Notes under the pieces: model-generated
Seen by the model: only the letters and a program-made list of their open reading frames with translations
The model's database searches: none
Told to the model about the DNA's origin: nothing
Shown: positions 8,161 through 15,103 of the stretch, one piece after another
How the letters are laid out: the number at the start of each line of letters is the position of its first letter
How positions within the stretch are numbered: the stretch's first letter is position 1
Program-made: the position numbers and the translations under genes
Assembly (NCBI RefSeq): GCF_030035605.1
Contig: NZ_CP106736.1
Coordinates: 3,407,001 to 3,471,000 of the forward strand
Direction of reading: 5' to 3'
DNA length: 64,000 nucleotides
From: Silvimonas soli
GTDB lineage: Bacteria > Pseudomonadota > Gammaproteobacteria > Burkholderiales > Chitinibacteraceae

Positions 8161-9444
8161 ATGCGATTTCCCCCGCTGTCCAAAATGATCCTGTTTGTGC
8201 TGGTCTTCGGCGCGCTGGCGTTGTTCAGCATGACAGTGCGTGACCCGGTCACCCACTCCACGCTTATCTGGCCAGCTGGCGGCATTTTGCTGGGTACGCT
8301 GATTCTGGCGCCGCGTTCGCAATGGCTGGCCTGGGGCGTGATCGCGGCGATTGTGCATCTGGCCGCAGGTCTGCTGATGCATCGCCCACTGGCGGTTTCG
8401 GCGTTGTTTGTCGTGGTGAATCTGCTTACCGAGGGGGCGACTGCGGCGTTGTGGCGCGTCTGCACGCGTGGCAAGGAAAGTCTGACCGATCCACGCGGCT
8501 TGCTGTGGTTTGTGCTGCTGGTGGCTGCGGGCAGTATTGGCGGATCAGTGCTGGGATGGGCCGGTTTGCAGCTCCTGGGCAACATACCAGTAGGCATCAG
8601 TGTGGAAGTGCTTACTGTTTCGCGCGCCGTTGGCGCCTTGATCGGGGCGCCGCTGGTGTTGGCGTGGGCAGGATTTCAACCGCGGCGTTCCAATGGTCGT
8701 GGACATGGAGCACAGGGCTTGATCTGGTTTATCGGGCTGGTGCTGAGCGCCGAATTGGCGTTTGACGGCTCCACCGCTCAGTTGATTCTGCATTCCACCT
8801 CCTTTGAGCTGTCTTACCTGCCGCTGGTGTTTATGGTGCTGGTGGCCGTGGCCTGGCAACAACGCGGCACCACCGCCGCCTTGCTGGTGTTGGGGGCGAT
8901 TGCCTGCGTCAACACGGCAAATGGCGAAGGTCCGTTCGCACGCAGTCATGAGCTGTTCGGCAATGCCTTGCTGGAAGTTCAGTTGTATCTGGCCGTCGCT
9001 GCGCTGCTGGGGCTGCTGATGTCGGTGCTCAACGCCAGCCGCGAACAGGCTTTGCGCGATGCTGTGGCATGGAAAGTGCGTTCAGAAGGCATGCTGCTGG
9101 GTACTTGCCAACTTATGTACGAAGTCGATCCAGCTAATCACCAGATTGTGTGGGCTGGTGATCTCTCCCGGCTGTTGGCCTTGCAAGCGGCCGAACTGGC
9201 CAACCTGGCAGAATTTTTTGAGCGCGTACATCCAGACGATCGAGACCGCGTGATCGCTTACGCGGGTCAGCGACAGGCTGGCGATATCACCGCCCGCACT
9301 CAGACATTCCGCTTTCTGGCGGGCGACGGCGAATACGTGCAGTTGCAGGATATCGGCGCGCCGGTGGTTGATTTTGACGACAGCGTTTATCGCATCAGTG
9401 GCTTGTTACGGCTGGACGATTCTGTTTCCGGCGACGAGTTCTAA
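8161..9444 (+). CDS. MASE1-like membrane sensor with PAS domain and no output domain
   Basis: 427 residues. The N-terminal ~290 residues are a run of hydrophobic helices with THSTLIWPAGGILLG and related sequence typical of MASE1-type integral membrane sensors. Residues ~310-420 form a PAS fold containing HPDDRDRVI and ending at residue 427 with no GGDEF, EAL or histidine-kinase module. Proteins with this sensor normally continue into such an output. Start at 8161 is preceded by AGGTG at the right distance; a GTG at 8152 is possible. The next gene begins three bases after the stop, so the two are probably coexpressed. Function is not established. Confidence 0.75.
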   Translation: MRFPPLSKMILFVLVFGALALFSMTVRDPVTHSTLIWPAGGILLGTLILAPRSQWLAWGVIAAIVHLAAGLLMHRPLAVSALFVVVNLLTEGATAALWRVCTRGKESLTDPRGLLWFVLLVAAGSIGGSVLGWAGLQLLGNIPVGISVEVLTVSRAVGALIGAPLVLAWAGFQPRRSNGRGHGAQGLIWFIGLVLSAELAFDGSTAQLILHSTSFELSYLPLVFMVLVAVAWQQRGTTAALLVLGAIACVNTANGEGPFARSHELFGNALLEVQLYLAVAALLGLLMSVLNASREQALRDAVAWKVRSEGMLLGTCQLMYEVDPANHQIVWAGDLSRLLALQAAELANLAEFFERVHPDDRDRVIAYAGQRQAGDITARTQTFRFLAGDGEYVQLQDIGAPVVDFDDSVYRISGLLRLDDSVSGDEF

Positions 9445-9447
9445 GCG

Positions 9448-10266
9448 ATGGAAGAAACTGCCGTCGCCAATCGCGTCGGCGTACTGCTGGTTCATGGGCT
9501 TGGCGGTACGCAATACGACCTGGGTTCCCTGCACAAGATTCTCAAAAAAGCAGGGGTGGATACGCACACGCTGACTTTGCCGGGTCACGGCACGCAACCG
9601 GAAGACCTGCTGGATGTCGTCGCCGAAGACTGGCTGGCCGCCGTTGAAGCGCAATATCACGAACTGGCCGCGCAGTACGAAACGCTGCACGTCATGGGCA
9701 TGTGTCTGGGCTCGTTGATCGCCGTAGAGGTGGTCAAGCGGGTAGGGCATACCAAAGGCAAATTGATCGCACTGGCACCGCCGGTGTTTCTGGATGGCTG
9801 GTCCACGCCGTGGTATCGCGGCTTGCGCTACCTGGTCTACAAGCTGCCCTCGCTGGCCCGCAAGATGAAGGTGGTAGAAGAAGACCCGTTCGGCATCAAG
9901 AACGATCTGGTGCGCGCCATTGTGAAAGCCAAGTTTGAGCGTGGCGACAACTTTCATTACGCGTGGGTGCCGCTGGCGTGCATCCGGCAGGTAGACCGCT
10001 TGCGTAGCTGGGTGGTGCAGGGTTTGAGCGCAATTACTTGCCCGACCCTGGTGATCCACGCACGAGAAGACGAGCTGACCAGCCCGCGTTCAGCGGAATT
10101 TCTGGTCAAGGAAATTGGTGCCGATCATGCGCAAATGATCATCGTCGAAAACAGCTACCACATGATTTGCGTGGATAACGACCGTGACCAGGTGGCGATT
10201 GAAGTGCTCAGGCATCTGGAACTGGATACCTCGGTCGTCAAGGTGCGCGAACGGCGCAGAGGCTGA
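9448..10266 (+). CDS. Alpha/beta hydrolase with Cys nucleophile
   Basis: 272 residues. The oxyanion region VLLVHGLGG (13-21), PGHG (45-48), nucleophile elbow GMCLG with Cys86, acid Asp in HAREDELTSP and His in NSYHMI give a complete triad. Sequence resembles bacterial carboxylesterases and monoglyceride lipases, which carry GxSxG; here Ser is replaced by Cys, as in polyhydroxyalkanoate synthases and dienelactone hydrolases. No signal peptide, so cytoplasmic. It follows the MASE1-PAS gene by three bases. Substrate unknown; esterase or acyltransferase activity are both possible. Confidence 0.82.
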   Translation: MEETAVANRVGVLLVHGLGGTQYDLGSLHKILKKAGVDTHTLTLPGHGTQPEDLLDVVAEDWLAAVEAQYHELAAQYETLHVMGMCLGSLIAVEVVKRVGHTKGKLIALAPPVFLDGWSTPWYRGLRYLVYKLPSLARKMKVVEEDPFGIKNDLVRAIVKAKFERGDNFHYAWVPLACIRQVDRLRSWVVQGLSAITCPTLVIHAREDELTSPRSAEFLVKEIGADHAQMIIVENSYHMICVDNDRDQVAIEVLRHLELDTSVVKVRERRRG

Positions 10267-10608
10267 TCGGCGGGCTGTCGGGAATCAAGCGCGGATGGGC
10301 CAAAAACGCCCGCACTCGACTGCAAGCCGCATCCCGCCTGGCTTTGCGCTTTGGGCGGTTTGTGAATTTTTACAGACCTTCGCCCGATTTCCCGCCAGGC
10401 CCCGCTATGCCTGGAGCATAGCCAGATCACTACTGATGGTGCGAACTGTAATCGTTTGCACCGTCCGGTAACGGGATGTTATAAAAGCAGCCCTTGTCAG
10501 ACGGGGTCTTACCCACAGACCCCAGCGGCCACCGTGGCCGCGTCTTCGTGCCTTGGTACTCCAGGGTGCATTCATCGTCCGGGTAGACCGGGCTTCAGTT
10601 GGCAGTAG
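10267..10608. other. Non-coding leader upstream of the osmoprotectant operon
   Basis: 342 bases without a convincing gene between the hydrolase and the inverted-repeat element. It contains a good sigma70-like promoter (10456-10485) directed to the right and GC-rich dyads around 10505-10545, but nothing I can match to a known riboswitch. Confidence 0.5.
10456..10485 (+). promoter_or_regulatory. Candidate sigma70 promoter for the osmoprotectant ABC operon
   Basis: -35 TTGCAC (10456-10461) and -10 TATAAA (10480-10485) with an 18-base spacer. If used, it would give a leader of about 455 bases containing the whole inverted-repeat element at 10609-10877. Confidence 0.45.
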
Positions 10609-10877
10609 GGAACCTCTGAACCAGTTTTTTGGGGCAGCGACGGGCCTTTGCGGGATGGATCGCACGACGTCAGCCCTTGGGCTGGCTATTGCCTCTTCAA
10701 GGGCTGCAACACAGCGAGCCGCCCGCAAAGGCCCGTCCCTTCGGGTTTGTGCGAAATCGGGTGTCTGCCGCCCCACAGCCGTACCCAAAGGCCTCGGCCT
10801 TGGGGCACAGCGTTGGGTCAACAGATCATCCCGATTTGGCGCAAACGCTGCTCCCAAAAAACTGGTTCAGAGGTTCC
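10609..10877. mobile_element. MITE-like element with perfect 25-bp terminal inverted repeats
   Basis: Bases 10609-10633 and 10853-10877 are exact reverse complements (25 of 25), running from GGAACCTCTGAACC inward to TTTTTTGGG. Inside are further dyads: a 16-bp perfect pair at 10639-10654 / 10722-10737 (GACGGGCCTTTGCGGG), a CCCAAAGGCC / GGCCTTGGG hairpin near 10785-10805, and an imperfect pair around 10741-10760 / 10829-10846. Open frames exist on both strands but none resembles a protein and all follow from the symmetry. Size and structure suit a non-autonomous transposable element or a large structured repeat. No clear target-site duplication was seen. Confidence 0.65.
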
Positions 10878-10902
10878 TTAAGTTGTCGCGATCGTTACAG
10901 CG

Positions 10903-10933
10903 AATAGCAGTGGTACCGGTTTTTACTGCTATT
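10903..10933 (+). promoter_or_regulatory. Hairpin just upstream of the osmoprotectant operon
   Basis: AATAGCAGT (10903-10911) and ACTGCTATT (10925-10933) are perfect 9-base arms around a 13-base loop. The right arm ends only a few bases before the GGAGG of the first permease gene, so the structure could affect translation or be an operator. Confidence 0.4.
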
Positions 10934-10950
10934 GGCCCAGGAGGACGCAG

Positions 10951-11667
10951 ATGCACAAAAGAGCGTTTTTAAAGCGCATTGTTTTCGGTTCGGGATTGGC
11001 AGCAGCTGTGCTTGCAGCACTGTATTTCGGCATTGGCCCTTCGGTGCTGGCGCACTATCAGGAAGACCTGGTCTATCTGGGTCAGCAGCACTTGTATCTG
11101 GTGGGCGTGTCCATGGTGCTGGCCTTGCTGGTGGGTTTGCCCAGCGGCGTGTTGTTAAGCCGTCCGTGGGCCAAACGCTGGGCCGAGTCCGGTATGCAGA
11201 TTTTCAATATCGGCAACACCTTGCCGCCGCTAGCCGTGCTGGCGTTGGCCATGGTGGTGATCGGCATTGGTGACAAACCAGCCATCGTGGCGCTGTTTCT
11301 GGCGTCTTTGCTGCCGATTGTGCGTAACACGTATTCCGGCCTGGCTGGCTTGTCGCCGGCCTTGCTGGAAGCCGCCGATGCGCTGGGCATGACCCGCCGC
11401 CAGCGGTTGTGGCGCGTGGAGTTACCCAATGCGCTACCGGTGATGCTCTCCGGTATCCGCATCGCCCTGGCGATCAACGTGGGCACTGCGCCACTGGCGT
11501 TCCTGATTGGCGCCAGCAGTTATGGCGAGCTGATCTTCCCCGGCATTTATCTCAATAACCACACCGCCTTGTTGCTTGGGGCAGTGGCTACCGCATTGAT
11601 TGCGCTGATTCTGGACCTCACGGTCGCCAGTCTTGGCAAGCTCATGAGCCCACGCGGCGTCGCCTGA
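10951..11667 (+). CDS. Osmoprotectant (betaine/choline-type) ABC transporter permease
   Basis: 238 residues with about six membrane segments. It carries the binding-protein-dependent permease signature, EAADALGMTRRQRLWRVELPNALPVMLSGIR, around residues 130-160, which contacts the ATPase. Sequence is of the OpuB/OpuC and YehW/YehY (OsmW/OsmY) class of glycine betaine, carnitine and choline importers. A clear GGAGG lies 6 bases before the ATG. First gene of a four-gene operon: permease, binding protein, permease, ATPase. The exact substrate cannot be read from the sequence. Confidence 0.9.
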   Translation: MHKRAFLKRIVFGSGLAAAVLAALYFGIGPSVLAHYQEDLVYLGQQHLYLVGVSMVLALLVGLPSGVLLSRPWAKRWAESGMQIFNIGNTLPPLAVLALAMVVIGIGDKPAIVALFLASLLPIVRNTYSGLAGLSPALLEAADALGMTRRQRLWRVELPNALPVMLSGIRIALAINVGTAPLAFLIGASSYGELIFPGIYLNNHTALLLGAVATALIALILDLTVASLGKLMSPRGVA

Positions 11668-11748
11668 CGCTGCAAGGCCATCCTGTCGTCTGCTGACCGG
11701 TCGATCTGCTGCACATCGACCAATCGGCCCCAACAAGGAGGACCCCTC

Positions 11749-12699
11749 ATGGCGACTTTTTCGTCATTCATCAAAACATCTGGCGCCGTATTGCGCCGCG
11801 CGCTGATCGCCCTGACGCTGCTCTGTACTGCTCCGGCCTTTGCCGGTGGCACCATCAATCTGGGTAGCAAGAACTTTACCGAACAGCACGTACTGGCCGC
11901 GCTCACTGCGCAGTACCTCACCGCCAAGGGTTACACGGTGAACCAGACCAGCGACTTGGCGACCATCATCATGCGCAACGCGCTGGAGAACCAGCAGCTG
12001 GATATGGTGTGGGATTACACCGGCACTGCGTTGATCATTTACAACCACATCGACCAGCGCATGAGCGATGCCGAGGCGTATCAAACCGTTAAACGCATTG
12101 ATGCCGAAAAAGGTCTGGTATGGCTGAACCCGGCGCCGCTCAATAACACATACGCGCTGGCAATGACCCGCAGCGCGGCTGAGGCCAATGGCATCAAAAC
12201 AGTGTCTGACCTTGTCGCCAAAATGGATGCCGTATCCAAAGACCCTAATACCCGCAACTGGCAGCTTGGGTTCGATATGGAATTCGCCGGTCGCCCCGAT
12301 GGCCTCAAACCCATGCAGGAGATGTACAAGCTGCGTCTGGCCCGCCCGCAAATCCGCCAGATGGACCCAGGTCTGGTTTACAACGCCATCCGCGATGGCT
12401 TCGTGAATGCCGGGCTGGTCTACACCACTGATGGCCGCGTCAAAGGATTTGATCTGGTGGTGCTGGAAGACGATCTGCATTACTTCCCCAGCTACGCCGC
12501 GACGCCAGTGATCCGCGCCGACATACTCGCCGCCAATCCGGGCCTGGCTGACGACATGAACAAGCTCTCGGCCTTGCTGGATAACGACACCATCTCAGCG
12601 CTGAATGCCAAGGTGGATATTGAACACCGCAATGTAGACAAAGTTGCCGCCGAGTTCCTGCGCGAGCACCAATTGATTCCGCCAGCACAAGGAGAGTGA
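11749..12699 (+). CDS. Osmoprotectant ABC transporter substrate-binding protein
   Basis: 316 residues with a Sec signal peptide (positive start, hydrophobic ALIALTLLCTAPAFA, cleavage after residue ~32). The mature protein begins GGTINLGSKNFTEQHVLAALTAQYL, the hallmark of OpuAC/OsmX (YehZ, ProX-like) quaternary-amine binding proteins. DMVWDYTGTALIIY, near residue 85, is part of the ligand pocket region in this family. There is no lipobox Cys, so it is periplasmic and soluble. Strong AAGGAGGA before the start. The stop is one base from the next gene. Confidence 0.92.
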   Translation: MATFSSFIKTSGAVLRRALIALTLLCTAPAFAGGTINLGSKNFTEQHVLAALTAQYLTAKGYTVNQTSDLATIIMRNALENQQLDMVWDYTGTALIIYNHIDQRMSDAEAYQTVKRIDAEKGLVWLNPAPLNNTYALAMTRSAAEANGIKTVSDLVAKMDAVSKDPNTRNWQLGFDMEFAGRPDGLKPMQEMYKLRLARPQIRQMDPGLVYNAIRDGFVNAGLVYTTDGRVKGFDLVVLEDDLHYFPSYAATPVIRADILAANPGLADDMNKLSALLDNDTISALNAKVDIEHRNVDKVAAEFLREHQLIPPAQGE

Positions 12700-12700
12700 C

Positions 12701-13360
12701 ATGGACACACTGAATGACACGCTCCAGTACGTGCTGCACAACCTGCCGTTTATCCTCGGCCTGACCCGCCAGCATCTGCAATTGGTGGGTATCGCGGTGG
12801 CACTGGCGGTGTTGCTAGGCGTACCGGTTGGCATCTTGATTGTGCGTTTCAAATGGCTGGCGGGCGTGGTACTGAGCCTGGCGACTATTGTGCTGACCAT
12901 TCCGGCCATTGCCTTGTTTGGCTTGATGATTCCGCTGTTCTCAATGATCGGGCAGGGCATTGGTGCTTTTCCGGCCATTACCGCTGCATTTTTGTATTCA
13001 TTGCTGCCCATCGTGCGCAACACCCACACCGCCCTGACGAACCTGGACCCAGGCGTGCGTGAAGCCGGGCGGGGTATCGGGCTGACCTTCTGGCAACGTT
13101 TGAAATGGGTAGAACTGCCACTGGCCGTGCCCATTATCTTTGGCGGTATCCGTACCGCCGTTGTACTCAATATTGGTGTGATGGCCATTGCTGCCATCGT
13201 TGGCGCTGGCGGTCTTGGCACGCTCATCCTGCATGGCATCGGCCAAAGCGATATTCGCAAGCTGATCGCCGGCGCAGTGATTGTGAGTCTGCTGGCCGTT
13301 GTGATGGACCAGGTGCTGCTGCGTTTGCAGCGTGTGTTGACCCCAAAAGGAATCCGCTGA
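12701..13360 (+). CDS. Osmoprotectant ABC transporter permease (second subunit)
   Basis: 219 residues, about five or six membrane segments. The permease loop REAGRGIGLTFWQRLKWVELPLAVPIIFGGIR is at residues ~125-155. It pairs with the first permease to form the channel. It starts one base after the binding-protein stop with AAGGAG upstream, and its stop overlaps the ATPase start. The closest type is OpuBD/OpuCD or YehW. Confidence 0.9.
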   Translation: MDTLNDTLQYVLHNLPFILGLTRQHLQLVGIAVALAVLLGVPVGILIVRFKWLAGVVLSLATIVLTIPAIALFGLMIPLFSMIGQGIGAFPAITAAFLYSLLPIVRNTHTALTNLDPGVREAGRGIGLTFWQRLKWVELPLAVPIIFGGIRTAVVLNIGVMAIAAIVGAGGLGTLILHGIGQSDIRKLIAGAVIVSLLAVVMDQVLLRLQRVLTPKGIR

Positions 13361-14502
13361 TGATCGAACTCAAAAACCTGTGCAAGACCTTCACCCAGAA
13401 AAACGGCCAATTGTTTAAAGCCGTGGATGACGTGAATCTCACCGTCAATGAAGGCGAAATCTGCGTGCTGCTGGGCCCGTCTGGCTGCGGCAAAACCACC
13501 ACCATGAAAATGATCAACCGCTTGATTACGCCAACCTCTGGCCAGGTGCTGATCAACGGCGAAGACACCGCCAATATCGATACCGTGACCCTGCGCCGCA
13601 ATATCGGCTACGTGATCCAGCAGATTGGTTTGTTCCCCAATATGACCATTGAGGACAACATCACCGTGGTGCCGCGCATGCTGGGCTGGGACAAAAAGCG
13701 CTGTCGTGAACGTGCCCGTGAACTGATGAGCATGGTCGCCATGGACCCGGACCGCTTCTTGCAACGCTACCCGCGTGAAATGTCGGGTGGCCAACAACAG
13801 CGTATTGGCGTGATTCGTGCGCTGGCGGCCGATGCCCCGGTGTTGCTGATGGATGAACCGTTTGGCGCGGTCGACCCGATCAATCGCGAGCAGATCCAGA
13901 ATGAATTCCAGCAAATGCAGCGTCAGTTGGGCAAAACGGTATTGATGGTGAGTCATGACATCGATGAAGCCATCAAGCTGGGCGACCAGATCGCCGTGTT
14001 CCGCCAGGGCCGCATGGTTCAGTGTGCCGGTGCCGATGAAATTCTTGCCCATCCCGCCGATGAGTTCGTCGCTTCGTTTGTGGGCCAGGACCGCACGCTC
14101 AAACGTCTGCTGCTGGTACAAGCGCGAGAAGTGGCCGACATGCAGGAAACGCAAACCGCAACACTGGATACGCCGCTGGCCAGCGCCTTTGGCGTCATGG
14201 ATGACAGTGATTTGCGCCATCTCACGGTGGTCGATGCCGATGGCAAACCGCTGGGCTACGTTCGCCGCAAAGAAGCCAAAGGAGTGGAGGGTGTTTGCGC
14301 AGACAAACTGCAACCGATCAGCGTGACCTCGCAAGCCGATGAAAACCTGCGTGTCGTGTTATCACGTTTGTATGAGCACAACCTGACCTGGCTGCCGGTG
14401 GTGGATACGGACGGGCGCTATAGCGGGGAGGTTTCGCAGGACTATATCGCCGGGTATCTGAACTCGGGCCGCACGCATGGGCGAGTGGCGCGGGTGAACT
14501 GA
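13360..14502 (+). CDS. Osmoprotectant ABC transporter ATP-binding protein with CBS domains
   Basis: 380 residues. Walker A GPSGCGKTT (39-47), Q-loop in VIQQIGLFPN, signature MSGGQQQR (near 143) and Walker B VLLMDEP (near 163) are all intact. The C-terminal ~120 residues hold two CBS-like repeats, which in OpuA-type transporters sense ionic strength and gate transport. The ATG is within the stop of the preceding permease gene (CTGATGATC), so translation is coupled. The open frame continues upstream inside the permease gene, but that part is not homologous. Family OpuBA/OsmV. Confidence 0.93.
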   Translation: MIELKNLCKTFTQKNGQLFKAVDDVNLTVNEGEICVLLGPSGCGKTTTMKMINRLITPTSGQVLINGEDTANIDTVTLRRNIGYVIQQIGLFPNMTIEDNITVVPRMLGWDKKRCRERARELMSMVAMDPDRFLQRYPREMSGGQQQRIGVIRALAADAPVLLMDEPFGAVDPINREQIQNEFQQMQRQLGKTVLMVSHDIDEAIKLGDQIAVFRQGRMVQCAGADEILAHPADEFVASFVGQDRTLKRLLLVQAREVADMQETQTATLDTPLASAFGVMDDSDLRHLTVVDADGKPLGYVRRKEAKGVEGVCADKLQPISVTSQADENLRVVLSRLYEHNLTWLPVVDTDGRYSGEVSQDYIAGYLNSGRTHGRVARVN

Positions 14503-14564
14503 CAACACAGGCAATTCGCATTGGCGCGCAAGTCGGTCATAGCCTGCCCCTGGCGCGAGCCGGT

Positions 14565-14963
14565 TCAACCCTTCGTATTAATAACGCTTCCCGCTTGATA
14601 TGGATATTGCGTGGTTGTGCCGTTGCCGCCGGTCACGTTCAGATTTAGCTCGTTGTAATTGTTGTTGCTGACAGTCAGCGATGAATCGGACTGATCATTC
14701 GAGTTTGCCTGCGCCACTGCTGTGTAGATATCAATATTCTTCTGGGCGTTATTGGCCAGATAAAGCGTGTTCACGATCTCGTTCTGAGTATCGGTCAGCT
14801 TGGGTTGGTGCGAGGTGGTGGGCGGCGCTGTTCCGGCTGCTGGGGGCTGCGTCGGGGTAGTGGGCAACTGTTCCGGGGCCGCAGGCAGTTGCGTCGGCGT
14901 TTGCGATTGCAATACTGTGGACTGATAAGCGCCGGCGTTGCCAGTGGCGTTGACGTTAATCAT
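14565..14963 (-). CDS. Small Pro/Thr/Asn-rich protein, unknown function
   Basis: 132 residues, no signal peptide. Residues ~20-55 are rich in Pro, Thr and Gln; ~55-90 could form a helix (TDTQNEIVNTLYLANNAQKN); the remainder is polar and rich in Asn, Thr and Gly. AGGAG precedes the start at a good distance, which supports a real gene. It lies convergent to the ABC operon and downstream of the BetT gene on the same strand. I do not recognise the family. Confidence 0.55.
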   Translation of the reverse strand: MINVNATGNAGAYQSTVLQSQTPTQLPAAPEQLPTTPTQPPAAGTAPPTTSHQPKLTDTQNEIVNTLYLANNAQKNIDIYTAVAQANSNDQSDSSLTVSNNNYNELNLNVTGGNGTTTQYPYQAGSVINTKG

Positions 14964-15103
14964 CGTTGTTCTCCTGTTTACCAGCGCTCACTACCCAGCC
15001 GGTCTTGTTCAAAGCATAGCGCCAGGCTCAGGACAGGCTGAACTCAATCCCCGGTAATTTCCGCCGGATGGCATGCCAAATGGATAGGCGCGAATCACCC
15101 TTC

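Noticed and set aside
10490..10608. Possible riboswitch in the osmoprotectant leader
   Set aside because: Local dyads exist but I could not match a conserved core of any known riboswitch class.
10405..10972. Several open frames on both strands in the inverted-repeat element
   Set aside because: They arise from the repeat symmetry, overlap each other and lack homology or ribosome binding sites.
12595..14334. A 579-codon minus-strand open frame opposite the ABC permease and ATPase genes
   Set aside because: Antisense to two clear genes, rich in His and Arg, and without a credible start signal.
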